Shown one piece after another: positions 33,110 to 41,791 of a stretch of DNA of 64,000 bases; within the stretch, counting starts at the first letter, position 1, and each line of letters opens with the position of its first letter. Position numbers and translations under genes: made by a program. The stretch comes from Pseudomonas sp. CFBP13508. Its GTDB lineage: Bacteria > Pseudomonadota > Gammaproteobacteria > Pseudomonadales > Pseudomonadaceae. Below the pieces are notes generated by a model. The model saw only the letters and a program-made list of their open reading frames with translations. It had not been told where the DNA came from and searched no databases. The stretch lies in NCBI RefSeq assembly GCF_005233515.1, contig NZ_QFZZ01000011.1:1-64000 (forward strand). Direction: 5' to 3'.

Positions 33110-35014
33110 TCAAACCGACAGTTCAACCAGCAACTTGTTCAGACGGCGCACGTATGCGGCCGGATCCTTCAAGCTGTCGCCCGCCGCCAGAGCGGCCTGA
33201 TCGAAGAGGATGTGCGACAGGTCGCCAAAACGCTCTTCGCTCTGCTCGCCATCGAGTTTCTCGATCAGCGGGTGGCTCGGGTTGAATTCGAAGATCGGCT
33301 TCGAATCCGGGACTTTCTGCCCGCTGGCTTCGAGGATCTGGCGCATTTGCAGGCCCAGGTCCTGTTCGCCGATGGCCAGAATGGCCGGCGAATCGGTCAG
33401 ACGATGGGATACGCGGACTTCAGCCACGGAATCGCCCAGCGCAGTTTTCAGACGCTCGACCAGGCCTTCTTTGGACTTGGCGACTTCTTCTGCGGCTTTC
33501 TTGTCCTCTTCCGAGTCCAGGTTGCCCAGATCGAGGTCACCGCGCGCCACGTCGACAAACGTCTTGCCGTCGAATTCGCTGAGGTAGCTCATCAGCCACT
33601 CGTCGATGCGATCGGTCAGCAGCAGCACTTCGATGCCTTTCTTGCGGAAGACTTCCAGGTGCGGGCTGTTCTTGACCTGCGCGTAGGTTTCGCCGGTGAG
33701 GTAGTAGATCTTGTCCTGACCTTCCTTGGCGCGGGCCAGGTAGTCAGCCAGACCGACAACCTGCTCGCCGTCGTCGCCCTGGGTCGATGCGAAACGCAGC
33801 AGACCGGCAATTTTCTCTTTGTTGGCGAAATCTTCTGCCGGGCCTTCTTTCATGACCTGACCGAAGTTTTTCCAGAAGCCCTTGTATTGCTCAGGCTCGT
33901 TCTTCGCCAGTTTTTCCAGCATGTCGAGCACACGCTTGGTCAGCGCGGTTTTCATCGAGTCGATGATCGGGTCTTTCTGCAGGATCTCACGCGACACGTT
34001 CAGCGACAGGTCGTTGGAATCGACCACGCCTTTGATGAAGCGCAGGTACAGCGGCAGGAACGACTCGGCCTGATCCATTACAAACACACGCTGCACGTAC
34101 AGCTTCAGGCCTTTCGGCGCTTCACGCTGGTACAGGTCAAACGGCGCGCGGGCCGGCACGTACAGCAGCGAGCTGTACTCGAGCTTGCCCTCAACCTTGT
34201 TGTGGCTCCACGACAGCGGATTCTCGAAGTCGTGAGCGATGTGTTTGTAGAACTCCTGGTATTCCTCGTCTTTGACTTCAGTGCGCGGACGGGTCCACAG
34301 GGCGCTGGCACGGTTGACGGTTTCCCATTCAACGGCGGGGGCCTCTTCGCCTTCGGCCGGAGTGACTTCCTTCGGCAGTTCGATCGGCAAAGCGATGTGG
34401 TCGGAGTACTTCTTGATGATGTTGCGCAGACGCCAGCCATCCGCGAATTCGTCTTCACCGGACTTCAGGTGCAGGACGATGCGGGTGCCGCGCTCTGGCT
34501 TGTCGATAGTGGCGACTTCGAACTCGCCCTCGCCTTTCGACGACCAGTGCACGCCTTCGCTGGCATCGGTGCCGGCGCGACGGCTGTAAACATCAACCTT
34601 GTCGGCAACGATGAAGGCCGAGTAGAAGCCGACACCGAACTGGCCGATCAGGTGCGAATCTTTCTTCTGATCGCCGGACAGGTTTTTCATGAAATCGGCG
34701 GTGCCGGATTTGGCGATGGTCCCCAGGTGGGTGATCACATCGTCACGGTTCATGCCGATACCGTTGTCTTCGAGGGTGACGGTCTTGGCGTCCTTGTCGA
34801 AGCTCACTCGGATTTTCAGCTCAGCGCCACCTTCGAGCAACTCCGGCTTGGCCAGGGCTTCGAAGCGCAGCTTGTCGACAGCGTCAGAGGCGTTCGAGAT
34901 CAATTCGCGAAGGAAAATTTCCTTATTCGAATACAGCGAATGGATCATGAGGTGCAGCAGCTGCTTTACCTCGGTCTGGAAGCCCAGGGTTTCCTTTTGA
35001 GTTTCCACACTCAT
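33110..35014 (-). CDS. htpG: molecular chaperone HtpG (Hsp90)
   Basis: 634 residues, the usual length. The N-terminal GHKL ATPase shows LRELISNASDA, TLEDNGIGM, LGTIAKSGT and IGQFGVGFYSAF. The middle domain and the C-terminal dimer domain follow (ending YVRRLNKLLVELSV). It works with DnaK in refolding of proteins in the cytoplasm. The start MSVETQKETLGFQTEV is the conserved one; an ATG two codons earlier (35020) is closer to GGAG (4 nt) and is an alternative. No sigma32-type promoter was identified with confidence in the 80 bp upstream. Confidence 0.97.
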   Translation of the reverse strand: MSVETQKETLGFQTEVKQLLHLMIHSLYSNKEIFLRELISNASDAVDKLRFEALAKPELLEGGAELKIRVSFDKDAKTVTLEDNGIGMNRDDVITHLGTIAKSGTADFMKNLSGDQKKDSHLIGQFGVGFYSAFIVADKVDVYSRRAGTDASEGVHWSSKGEGEFEVATIDKPERGTRIVLHLKSGEDEFADGWRLRNIIKKYSDHIALPIELPKEVTPAEGEEAPAVEWETVNRASALWTRPRTEVKDEEYQEFYKHIAHDFENPLSWSHNKVEGKLEYSSLLYVPARAPFDLYQREAPKGLKLYVQRVFVMDQAESFLPLYLRFIKGVVDSNDLSLNVSREILQKDPIIDSMKTALTKRVLDMLEKLAKNEPEQYKGFWKNFGQVMKEGPAEDFANKEKIAGLLRFASTQGDDGEQVVGLADYLARAKEGQDKIYYLTGETYAQVKNSPHLEVFRKKGIEVLLLTDRIDEWLMSYLSEFDGKTFVDVARGDLDLGNLDSEEDKKAAEEVAKSKEGLVERLKTALGDSVAEVRVSHRLTDSPAILAIGEQDLGLQMRQILEASGQKVPDSKPIFEFNPSHPLIEKLDGEQSEERFGDLSHILFDQAALAAGDSLKDPAAYVRRLNKLLVELSV

Positions 35015-35095
35015 GGTCATCAAACTCCAATCAGATGGCATTGGCCGCGACCCGAATGGTCTGCGGCGGGTTGTCATCTGAGTTGGGGGCGCTGT

Positions 35096-35548
35096 TCAGG
35101 ATTTCAAGGGCTCATCAATTTTGAAGTGCGCGCGGGCCGTGGCGATCGGTTCGGCCTCGGTACTCTGCCACGCAGTGACCGCAACGTTGGCGACGCGACG
35201 GCCCTGGCGGCACACCTGACACCTGGCCCAAGTGTCGCGAAACTGCCCGGCGCGCAGGTAATCGAGGGAAAAATCGATGATCTTCGGCACACCCGGCGTG
35301 CCGGTGAAAATCAGCAGATGCAGGGCTGCGGCCAGCTCCATGAACCCGGCAATCACCCCGCCATGGATCGCCGGCAATAAAGGGTTACCAATGTTGTCCT
35401 TGTTCGCCGGCAGCTTGAACAAGAGCTCATCGCCGACTCGCGAGCACTCGATACCGATCAGCCCGGCATAAGGAATCAATGCCAGCAGCGGCGCGTAATC
35501 GCCCTGCGCGTGAGCCTGTTGCAGCTGCTCCCTGAGATCGTTGCTCAT
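35096..35548 (-). CDS. PaaI-family hotdog thioesterase
   Basis: 150 residues. Hotdog fold with PAIHGGVIAGFMELAAALHLL, the HGG motif typical of the PaaI/YdiI group (acyl-CoA thioesterases), and FSLDYLRAG on the adjacent strand. The ATG overlaps the upstream thioesterase stop (ATGA). The pair arose probably by duplication and may form a heteromer. Substrate unknown. Confidence 0.88.
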   Translation of the reverse strand: MSNDLREQLQQAHAQGDYAPLLALIPYAGLIGIECSRVGDELLFKLPANKDNIGNPLLPAIHGGVIAGFMELAAALHLLIFTGTPGVPKIIDFSLDYLRAGQFRDTWARCQVCRQGRRVANVAVTAWQSTEAEPIATARAHFKIDEPLKS

Positions 35549-36021
35549 TGGCTCGCTCCCTTGATCGCGCCAGCGAAACCCTTGCTGCCCTTCAGACCGA
35601 TGCCCATGCGCATGAATGTGCCGACGACGTGGGCAATCGGTTGCTCGGGATCGTCCTGGTAGGCAAAACCACGGGCAAAGATCACGTCGGTGGTGACGCG
35701 ATAGCACTGGGCAAAGCCGTACACGGCTTTGTTCGGTTCGGCGGCGTGCATGTAGTCGATGCGCAGATCGAGGGTCGGACAGACTTCGAACTCCGGCAGC
35801 ACGCACAGGGTCGACATGCCACATGCAGTGTCCATCAACGAAGTGATGGCACCGCCATGGATGACTCCGGTTTCGGGATTGCCGACGATTTTTTCGCTGT
35901 ACGGCAGGATCACCGTCAGCCCTTCACTGGAGGCACTGTGCACCTGCAGACCGAGGACCTGACAGTGGCGCAATGCCGAGAGAAAGCGCGTCGCGCGCTC
36001 AAAAACGGGGTTTTCGGCCAT
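35545..36021 (-). CDS. PaaI-family hotdog thioesterase
   Basis: 158 residues. ETGVIHGGAITSLMDTACGMST carries the HGG motif and the Asp expected for catalysis, and TLDLRIDYMHAAEPNK forms the core strand. It is the first gene of the two-gene thioesterase unit. The start at 36021 (MAENPVFER) is conserved-looking; the upstream frame to 36072 lacks coding character. Confidence 0.88.
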   Translation of the reverse strand: MAENPVFERATRFLSALRHCQVLGLQVHSASSEGLTVILPYSEKIVGNPETGVIHGGAITSLMDTACGMSTLCVLPEFEVCPTLDLRIDYMHAAEPNKAVYGFAQCYRVTTDVIFARGFAYQDDPEQPIAHVVGTFMRMGIGLKGSKGFAGAIKGASQ

Positions 36022-36179
36022 GTGATAATTACTCGCGTTTGGGCCTTGTGCCAGTATTGAGAAAAGCGGCAAAAGTTCCGTGATAAAACAAACTTATATA
36101 TCTGAAACAATTGAGGAACTTAACCCGTAGCGCCGAGTTCTTAAGGCCAGTAGTTATTTTCCATAAGGAGATACACCCC

Positions 36180-36416
36180 ATGCGTAAGACTTTAGCTATT
36201 GCCTTGATGTTGACCGCTTCCCTCGGTCTCGCTGCCTGCGATAAAAAATCCGAGGACAAAGCTCAAGATGCCAACCAACATGCTGAGCAAGCTCAGCAAG
36301 ACATGAACAAAGCTCAGGATAAAGTGAACGACGCAGCAAAAGAAAACGCCGAAGCTGCCAAAGCTCAGGCTGAATCGAACGCCGCTGCTCAAGAAGAAGC
36401 CGCCAAAAAGCAATAA
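36180..36416 (+). CDS. small Ala/Gln/Lys-rich lipoprotein
   Basis: 78 residues. A lipobox (LGLAAC, Cys20) is followed by a single long, highly charged helix of heptad-like AxxAQ/KA repeats (HAEQAQQDMNKAQDKVNDAA, KENAEAAKAQAE). The helix has few hydrophobic residues apart from Ala. It recalls small Lpp-like or hydrophilin-like stress lipoproteins, but no family is certain. AAGGAG lies 9 nt before the ATG and a strong terminator follows, suggesting high expression as a single gene. Confidence 0.88.
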   Translation: MRKTLAIALMLTASLGLAACDKKSEDKAQDANQHAEQAQQDMNKAQDKVNDAAKENAEAAKAQAESNAAAQEEAAKKQ

Positions 36417-36429
36417 GCTTTCTGGTGTG

Positions 36430-36460
36430 AAAGAAAACCCGCCAAGTGCGGGTTTTCTTT
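36430..36460. terminator. bidirectional terminator
   Basis: AAAGAAAACCCGC-caagt-GCGGGTTTTCTTT is a perfect 13-bp stem. It sits between the lipoprotein and the convergent MAPEG gene and can serve both. Confidence 0.9.
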
Positions 36461-36477
36461 TGCCTGCGATTTACCGG

Positions 36478-36882
36478 TTAGAGCAACACGGTTCTAAAAG
36501 TCGGACTAATCATCAGCAACAACGAACAGATGAAGCCAACTAGCCACATCAGGCTGCGCAACTTCGCCAGGTCGGCCAGATAGAACCACAGATAGAACAC
36601 TCGCGAGATCACGAAGATGATCGCCAGCGCATCGATCAGCCAACCCGCGGTTTGCGTGGTGTGCGCCATCAGCACACCGACCGCGAACAGAATGAAGGCT
36701 TCGATGCTGTTCTGATGGGCCGCCAGCGCCCTCGCACCGAAGCCGGTCAACTGCGCCTGTTGCTGCCGCGGCAGGTGATTGTCATAGCCGCCCTGCTCTT
36801 TCATGGCCTTGGCCACCGGCATGCGCGCCACGTAGATCAATAAAGCACTGATAAACACACACCAGAACGGAATACTCATCAA
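36478..36882 (-). CDS. MAPEG-family membrane protein
   Basis: 134 residues with about four transmembrane helices. GFGARALAAHQNSIEAFILFAVGVLMAH carries the conserved R...N..E block of the MAPEG family (membrane-associated eicosanoid/glutathione metabolism). In bacteria these are small membrane proteins, some with glutathione transferase activity. It overlaps the DUF599 gene by ATGA, so they are coupled. Confidence 0.88.
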   Translation of the reverse strand: MMSIPFWCVFISALLIYVARMPVAKAMKEQGGYDNHLPRQQQAQLTGFGARALAAHQNSIEAFILFAVGVLMAHTTQTAGWLIDALAIIFVISRVFYLWFYLADLAKLRSLMWLVGFICSLLLMISPTFRTVLL

Positions 36883-37616
36883 ACAGCCTCTTTGTTCGCC
36901 TCAGGGACGGGCGCCTCTGTAGGGGTATAGACCATGACATCGAGAACGTCGGAATGAAACTCGCGGCGATACAACACCACCACGACGCCCGCGCTCATGA
37001 TCATGAACAGCCACGGGCTGACGAACCACGCCAGCATGCTCATGCCGAAGTAATAAGAACGCAGGCCGAAGTTGAACTGGTTGGCCGCCATCGAAATCAC
37101 CCGCGCCGCCCGTGAAGCGAAGGCCTTGCGTTCCTGCTCGGTCACTTGGCGCTCGCCGATCATCGGCGCTGAACCGACCAGAATCGCCGCGAAGTTGTAC
37201 TGCCGCATGCACCAGCTGAAAGTAAAGAACGCATAGACGAACACCAGTGCCAGGCACAGCAACTTGATCTCCGACATGCCCTGCGACGCCTGCTGCACCA
37301 TCGGAATATCCGCCAACAACGACACGGCTCGGTCGGACGCGCCGAGCACGGTGAGAATACCGGCGAGGATGATCAGCGTGCTGGAGGCGAAAAAAGAGGC
37401 GTTGCGCTCCAGATTGCCGATCACGCTGGCATCGGCGATGCGGTTGTCACGCAGCAGCATGCGGCGCATCCAGTCTTCGCGGTACAGGTGCAACACGCTG
37501 GCCAGACACGCCGTATCGCGGGCCTTCCAGGTGGCATAACGGGTATACCCGCCCCAGCAGATGACAAACCAGACGGCGGCAAGCAGGTGGATCAGATTGG
37601 CTTGGATGAACGACAT
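36879..37616 (-). CDS. DUF599 membrane protein
   Basis: 245 residues, about four to five transmembrane helices. FSWCMRQYNFAAILVGSAP and SMAANQFNFGLRSYYFGMSMLAWFVSPWLF match the blocks that define DUF599, a family of unknown function. It is first of the two-gene unit with the MAPEG protein. Short ribosome-like AAGGAAT precedes the ATG. Confidence 0.87.
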   Translation of the reverse strand: MSFIQANLIHLLAAVWFVICWGGYTRYATWKARDTACLASVLHLYREDWMRRMLLRDNRIADASVIGNLERNASFFASSTLIILAGILTVLGASDRAVSLLADIPMVQQASQGMSEIKLLCLALVFVYAFFTFSWCMRQYNFAAILVGSAPMIGERQVTEQERKAFASRAARVISMAANQFNFGLRSYYFGMSMLAWFVSPWLFMIMSAGVVVVLYRREFHSDVLDVMVYTPTEAPVPEANKEAV

Positions 37617-37655
37617 GCAATTCCTTGTGAAATGTGATCACGGTATGAATGACCT

Positions 37656-37743
37656 GTGGGAGCGAGCCTGCTCGCGAAAGCGGCGTACCACGCAACACTC
37701 ATGGCGGCTGACATAACGCATTCGCGAGCAGGCTCGCTCCCAC
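37656..37743. repeat. REPIN, long-spacer class
   Basis: Inverted REP pair, gtggg outwards, 42-bp spacer. Upstream of the DUF599 gene. Confidence 0.9.
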
Positions 37744-37804
37744 ATAACGATTTCGGCAACCCTTCGACGTTAGCTCAGCAAAAAAGACACTGCCTCCCGC
37801 GCAT

Positions 37805-37840
37805 AAAAAATGCCCCGTATCGATTGATACGGGGCATTTC
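37805..37840 (-). terminator. brnQ terminator
   Basis: AAATGCCCCGTATC-aatc-GATACGGGGCATTT followed by T-rich bases on the minus strand, 44 bp after the brnQ stop. Confidence 0.88.
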
Positions 37841-37883
37841 TGTTTAACCGTGCTCGACCCACTTGTGGCGGGTCCGAACCACG

Positions 37884-39197
37884 TCAGGCAGTGACTTCGC
37901 TGCGCTTGCCCAGCAGGCGATCACAGACCACGGCGACCACCAGGGTCATCACGCACGGCACCAGCCACGCCAGACCCTGCTCGCTCAGCGGCAGATGGGT
38001 CAGCTGAGTTGGCATCCAATCGGCCAGACCAGCGCCTTTCAGGGCGTCGATGGTGCCGAAAACGAAGGAAACCAGCATCACCGGGCCGAGAATGCGCCCG
38101 TGCTCATGCCAGAAATCCTTGCAGAAGCTCAGCGCGACCAGAACGATGCACGGCGGGTAGATCGCGGTGAGTACCGGAATCGAGAAGGCGATCAGTTTGG
38201 TCAGACCGAGGTTGGAGACCAGCAGCGAGAACGCCGCGAGGATAATCACCAGCGTCTTGTAGGACAGTGGCAGCACACGGCTGAAGTATTCAGCGCAGGC
38301 ACAGGTCAGGCCGACCGCCGTGACCAGACACGCCAGCGAGATCAGCACCGCAAGGAAACCGCTGCCCAGCGAACCGAAGGTGTGCTGCACGTAAGCATGC
38401 AACACCGCCGCGCCGTTGGTCGCGCCGACGGCAACTTCATGGCTGCCGGACCCGAGGCGGAACAGGCTGACGTAGACCAGCGCAAGACCCACGCCGGCAA
38501 TCAGCCCGGCGATGATCGCGTAACGGGTGATCAGCGCCGGCGATTCGACGCCACGGGAGCGGATCGCGTTGACGATGACGATGCCGAACACCAGCGCGCC
38601 GAGGGTGTCCATGGTCAGGTAACCATTGATGAAGCCTTGGGAAAACGGTGCCGCCACATACTCTGGAGTGCCGTGACCGATGTCACCCGCCGGCAAGGCG
38701 AACGCGGCGATGCCCAGTACTGCCAGCGCAATGATTTTCAGCGGCGCGAGGAAGCGGCCCACGGTATCCAGCAAACGCCCAGGGTAGAGCGAAATGAAGA
38801 ACACCAGCAGAAAGTACACCGAGCTGTAGAGGAACAGCGCCAGCGGGCTCTCGCCGGTCAACGGCGCCAGACCCACTTCGAAGGAAACGGTCGCAGTACG
38901 CGGAGTGGCGAACAGCGGCCCCACAGCCAGATAGCATGCCGCCGCGAGGATACCGCCGGCGATCTTGCCGATCGGGCTGCTCAACACATCCATCGCGCCG
39001 CCAACCTTGGCCAGCGCCACCACGGTAACCACCGGCAAACCTACGGCGGTGATCAGAAAGCCCAGCGCGGCCATCCAGACATGAGGCCCGGCCTGCAAGC
39101 CGACGATCGGCGGGAAGATGATGTTACCGGCCCCGACAAACAGGGCAAACGTCATAAAACCAAGTGCCAGGATGTCCTGACCTTTCAAAACTTTCAT
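37884..39197 (-). CDS. brnQ: branched-chain amino acid transport carrier BrnQ
   Basis: 437 residues, about 12 helices. LIVCS family: Na+-coupled uptake of leucine, isoleucine and valine at the inner membrane. The N-terminal block LALGFMTFALFVGAGNIIFPP and the middle VLISLACLVTAVGLTCACAEYF are diagnostic. The ATG at 39197 is the first of the open frame. Confidence 0.94.
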   Translation of the reverse strand: MKVLKGQDILALGFMTFALFVGAGNIIFPPIVGLQAGPHVWMAALGFLITAVGLPVVTVVALAKVGGAMDVLSSPIGKIAGGILAAACYLAVGPLFATPRTATVSFEVGLAPLTGESPLALFLYSSVYFLLVFFISLYPGRLLDTVGRFLAPLKIIALAVLGIAAFALPAGDIGHGTPEYVAAPFSQGFINGYLTMDTLGALVFGIVIVNAIRSRGVESPALITRYAIIAGLIAGVGLALVYVSLFRLGSGSHEVAVGATNGAAVLHAYVQHTFGSLGSGFLAVLISLACLVTAVGLTCACAEYFSRVLPLSYKTLVIILAAFSLLVSNLGLTKLIAFSIPVLTAIYPPCIVLVALSFCKDFWHEHGRILGPVMLVSFVFGTIDALKGAGLADWMPTQLTHLPLSEQGLAWLVPCVMTLVVAVVCDRLLGKRSEVTA

Positions 39198-39388
39198 TAA
39201 GGTAATACCACACTACTGAAATCGGAATTTAGAGGGGGATTGCCCTGTTGGATTAGGGAAATGCTGTCGATCCGTATGGGACTGACCCTTAAAGCGCGTG
39301 GCTGCCTTGTGGGCGGCGGACGCAAAAATGGCTGCCAGCCTAACGAATTTGCCTGACAAACGCACTGTTGGAGGGCGAACTATCCGAT

Positions 39389-39410
39389 ACGCGACGTTTC
39401 CGTGTCGCGT
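39389..39410. repeat. short inverted repeat upstream of brnQ
   Basis: ACGCGAC-N8-GTCGCGT, about 190 bp before the brnQ start. It could be a small hairpin or operator. The region 39198-39558 otherwise holds only the repeat at 39424-39494 and the sucD terminator. Confidence 0.4.
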
Positions 39411-39423
39411 TTACATAAGAAAA

Positions 39424-39494
39424 GCAGCTGTAAGCTACAAGTTTCAAGCTGCAAGCTTCTATCTCGCAGCTAGCCGCTTGAAGCTTGCCGCTGC
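39424..39494. repeat. AGCTGCAAGCT-type dispersed repeat
   Basis: Runs of agctgtaagctacaag / caagctgcaagct / gcttgaagcttgc form overlapping inverted repeats. A similar sequence lies at 43252-43333 between sucB and lpd. It is AT-richer than its neighbours and non-coding. Confidence 0.7.
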
Positions 39495-39504
39495 TCTGAA
39501 ACGA

Positions 39505-39530
39505 CAAAGGCCACCCGAAGGTGGCCTTTG
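39505..39530 (-). terminator. sucD terminator
   Basis: CAAAGGCCACC-ttcg-GGTGGCCTTTG on the minus strand, 28 bp after the sucD stop; it ends the sdh-suc cluster. Confidence 0.85.
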
Positions 39531-39558
39531 CTGCTGGAGCTAAAAAGTCAGCCCAAGC

Positions 39559-40443
39559 TTACTTCTTCACTTCCCAGCCAGTCAGCTCGGCCAGGGCCTT
39601 GCCGATGTCTGCCAGCGAACGCACGGTTTTAACGCCTGCGTCTTGCAGCGCAGCGAATTTCTCGTCTGCAGTGCCTTTGCCGCCAGAGATGATTGCGCCA
39701 GCATGGCCCATGCGCTTGCCCGGAGGAGCAGTCACACCAGCGATGTAGGAAACAACCGGCTTGGTCACGTTAGCCTTGATGTAGGCAGCCGCTTCTTCTT
39801 CAGCCGAACCGCCGATCTCGCCGATCATCACGATCGCCTCGGTCTTCGGGTCTTCCTGGAACAGCTTCAGGATGTCGATGAAGTTCGAACCCGGGATCGG
39901 GTCACCGCCGATGCCGACGCAAGTCGACTGACCGAAACCGGCGTCAGTGGTCTGCTTCACAGCTTCGTAGGTCAGGGTGCCGGAACGCGAAACGATACCG
40001 ACCTTGCCTGGCAAGTGAATGTGACCTGGCATGATGCCGATCTTGCATTCGCCTGGGGTGATCACGCCTGGGCAGTTAGGGCCGATAAGGACTACGCCCA
40101 GCTCGTCGCACTTAACCTTGGCGTCCAGCATGTCCAGGGTAGGAATGCCTTCGGTGATGCAGACGATCAGCTTGATGCCGCCGAATGCCGCTTCCAGGAT
40201 CGAGTCCTTGCAGAACGGAGCCGGAACGTAGATCACGCTGGCGGTAGCGCCAGTGGCAGCTACTGCGTCTTTGACAGTGTTGAACACTGGCAGACCCAGG
40301 TGCTCGGTGCCGCCCTTGCCCGGAGTTACGCCGCCAACCATCTTGGTGCCGTATTCGATGGCTTGCTGGGTGTGGAAACTACCTTGCGAACCGGTAATAC
40401 CCTGGCAGATAACTTTGGTGTCTTTATTGATCAGGACGCTCAT
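39559..40443 (-). CDS. sucD: succinyl-CoA synthetase alpha subunit
   Basis: 294 residues. Converts succinyl-CoA to succinate with substrate-level phosphorylation, with SucC. CoA-binding Rossmann domain: CQGITGSQGSFHTQQAIEYG; the ligase part has GPNCPGVITPGECKIGIMPG, and the phosphorylated His is in KRMGHAGAIISGG near residue 246. Its ATG shares one base with the sucC stop (TAATG). Confidence 0.97.
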   Translation of the reverse strand: MSVLINKDTKVICQGITGSQGSFHTQQAIEYGTKMVGGVTPGKGGTEHLGLPVFNTVKDAVAATGATASVIYVPAPFCKDSILEAAFGGIKLIVCITEGIPTLDMLDAKVKCDELGVVLIGPNCPGVITPGECKIGIMPGHIHLPGKVGIVSRSGTLTYEAVKQTTDAGFGQSTCVGIGGDPIPGSNFIDILKLFQEDPKTEAIVMIGEIGGSAEEEAAAYIKANVTKPVVSYIAGVTAPPGKRMGHAGAIISGGKGTADEKFAALQDAGVKTVRSLADIGKALAELTGWEVKK

Positions 40444-41609
40444 TATTTGCCCTCCGCAGCTTTGACAACTTGTTGAGCAGCGTCGGTCAGGCTGGTAGCA
40501 GCGATGATGTTCAAACCGCTTTCTGCCAGTACTTTAGCGCCCAGCTCAGCGTTGTTGCCTTCAAGGCGAACAACAACCGGGATTTTCACGCCGACTTCTT
40601 TCACGGCGCCGATGATGCCTTCGGCAATCATGTCGCAGCGAACGATGCCGCCGAAGATGTTGACCAGTACTGCCGCCACGTTCTGGTCGGACAGGATGAT
40701 CTTGAACGCTTCAGTAACGCGTTCCTTGGTAGCGCCACCACCTACGTCGAGGAAGTTGGCTGGCTTGCCGCCATGCAGGTTGACGATGTCCATGGTACCC
40801 ATGGCCAGACCGGCACCGTTGACCATGCAGCCGATGTTGCCTTCCAGGGCTACGTAGTTCAGTTCGAACTTGGCAGCGTGCGCTTCGCGCGGATCGTCCT
40901 GCGACGGATCGTGGAAAGCCTTCAGCTTAGGCTGACGGTACATGGCGTTGGCGTCGATGTTGATCTTGGCGTCGAGGCAATGCAGATCGCCGTCAGCCTT
41001 GATCACCAGCGGGTTCACTTCCAGCAGAGCCAGGTCGTGGTCTATGAACAGCTTGGCCAGACCGACGAAGATCTTGGCGAACTGAGTGACCTGCTTGCCT
41101 TCCAGACCCAGCTGGAATGCCAGCTCGCGACCCTGGGATGGCTGAGCGCCAACCAGTGGATCGATAGTGGCCTTGAGAATTTTTTCTGGAGTGTCGTGAG
41201 CGATTTTCTCGATGTCCACGCCACCTTCGGTGGAAGCCATGAACACGATGCGACGGCTCGAACGGTCAACGACAGCGCCCAGGTACAGCTCTTTAGCGAT
41301 ATCAGTGCACGATTCAACCAGGATCTTGGTGACTGGCTGGCCATTGGCGTCAGTCTGGTAAGTCACCAGACGCTTGCCCAGCCACTGCTGTGCGAAGGCT
41401 TTGGCGTCTTCTTTGCTGCGAACCAGCTTTACGCCGCCCGCTTTACCGCGACCACCGGCGTGAACCTGGGCTTTGACGACCCACTCGTTGCCGCCGATCT
41501 TGTCGCAAGCTTCTGCTGCTGCTTCCGGGGTGTCTACTGCATAACCAGTGGAAACTGGCAGGCCGTATTCAGCGAACAGCTGCTTACCCTGATACTCGTG
41601 AAGATTCAT
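40443..41609 (-). CDS. sucC: succinyl-CoA synthetase beta subunit
   Basis: 388 residues. ATP-grasp domain: MNLHEYQGKQLFAEYGLPV at the N-terminus, KAQVHAGGRGKAGGVKL, and EVNPLVI in the metal-binding part; the C-terminal flavodoxin-like domain has FLDVGGGATKERVTEAF and NIFGGIVRCD. No normal Shine-Dalgarno precedes the ATG (upstream is ACGGTAAAAAGC), which fits control by a structured leader. Confidence 0.97.
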   Translation of the reverse strand: MNLHEYQGKQLFAEYGLPVSTGYAVDTPEAAAEACDKIGGNEWVVKAQVHAGGRGKAGGVKLVRSKEDAKAFAQQWLGKRLVTYQTDANGQPVTKILVESCTDIAKELYLGAVVDRSSRRIVFMASTEGGVDIEKIAHDTPEKILKATIDPLVGAQPSQGRELAFQLGLEGKQVTQFAKIFVGLAKLFIDHDLALLEVNPLVIKADGDLHCLDAKINIDANAMYRQPKLKAFHDPSQDDPREAHAAKFELNYVALEGNIGCMVNGAGLAMGTMDIVNLHGGKPANFLDVGGGATKERVTEAFKIILSDQNVAAVLVNIFGGIVRCDMIAEGIIGAVKEVGVKIPVVVRLEGNNAELGAKVLAESGLNIIAATSLTDAAQQVVKAAEGK

Positions 41610-41780
41610 GCTTTTTACCGTCTTCGTTAGGTACTGCGCATTCGGCGCTGCGCTCGTTTGAGTGCCGCGCCACCTGTGACTGCTGCTTGCGTAGCTGGGC
41701 TACGCAAGACTGCGTCCGGCGGACATTCCGCGGTGAGTCTTGCTCGCAAGGCTCACGACGGGCCGCTACCGCCGTGGTTT
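41610..41780 (-). ncRNA. sucC leader with hairpins (candidate sucC RNA motif)
   Basis: On the minus strand, between lpd and sucC, a stem GTGAGCCTTG / CAAGACTCAC (one G-T pair) and a perfect stem CTTGCGTAG-cccag-CTACGCAAG lie 90-150 nt before the sucC ATG. Pseudomonas is known to carry a conserved sucC RNA motif in this position. Naming it as that motif is inference from position and structure; a consensus search has not been run. The first stem might also end the upstream transcript, but has no T-run. Confidence 0.6.
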
Positions 41781-41791
41781 CTTATTATGTC

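Noticed and set aside
33212..35380. 722-codon plus-strand ORF opposite htpG
   Set aside because: Antisense shadow; crosses the htpG start region and shows no protein-like motifs.
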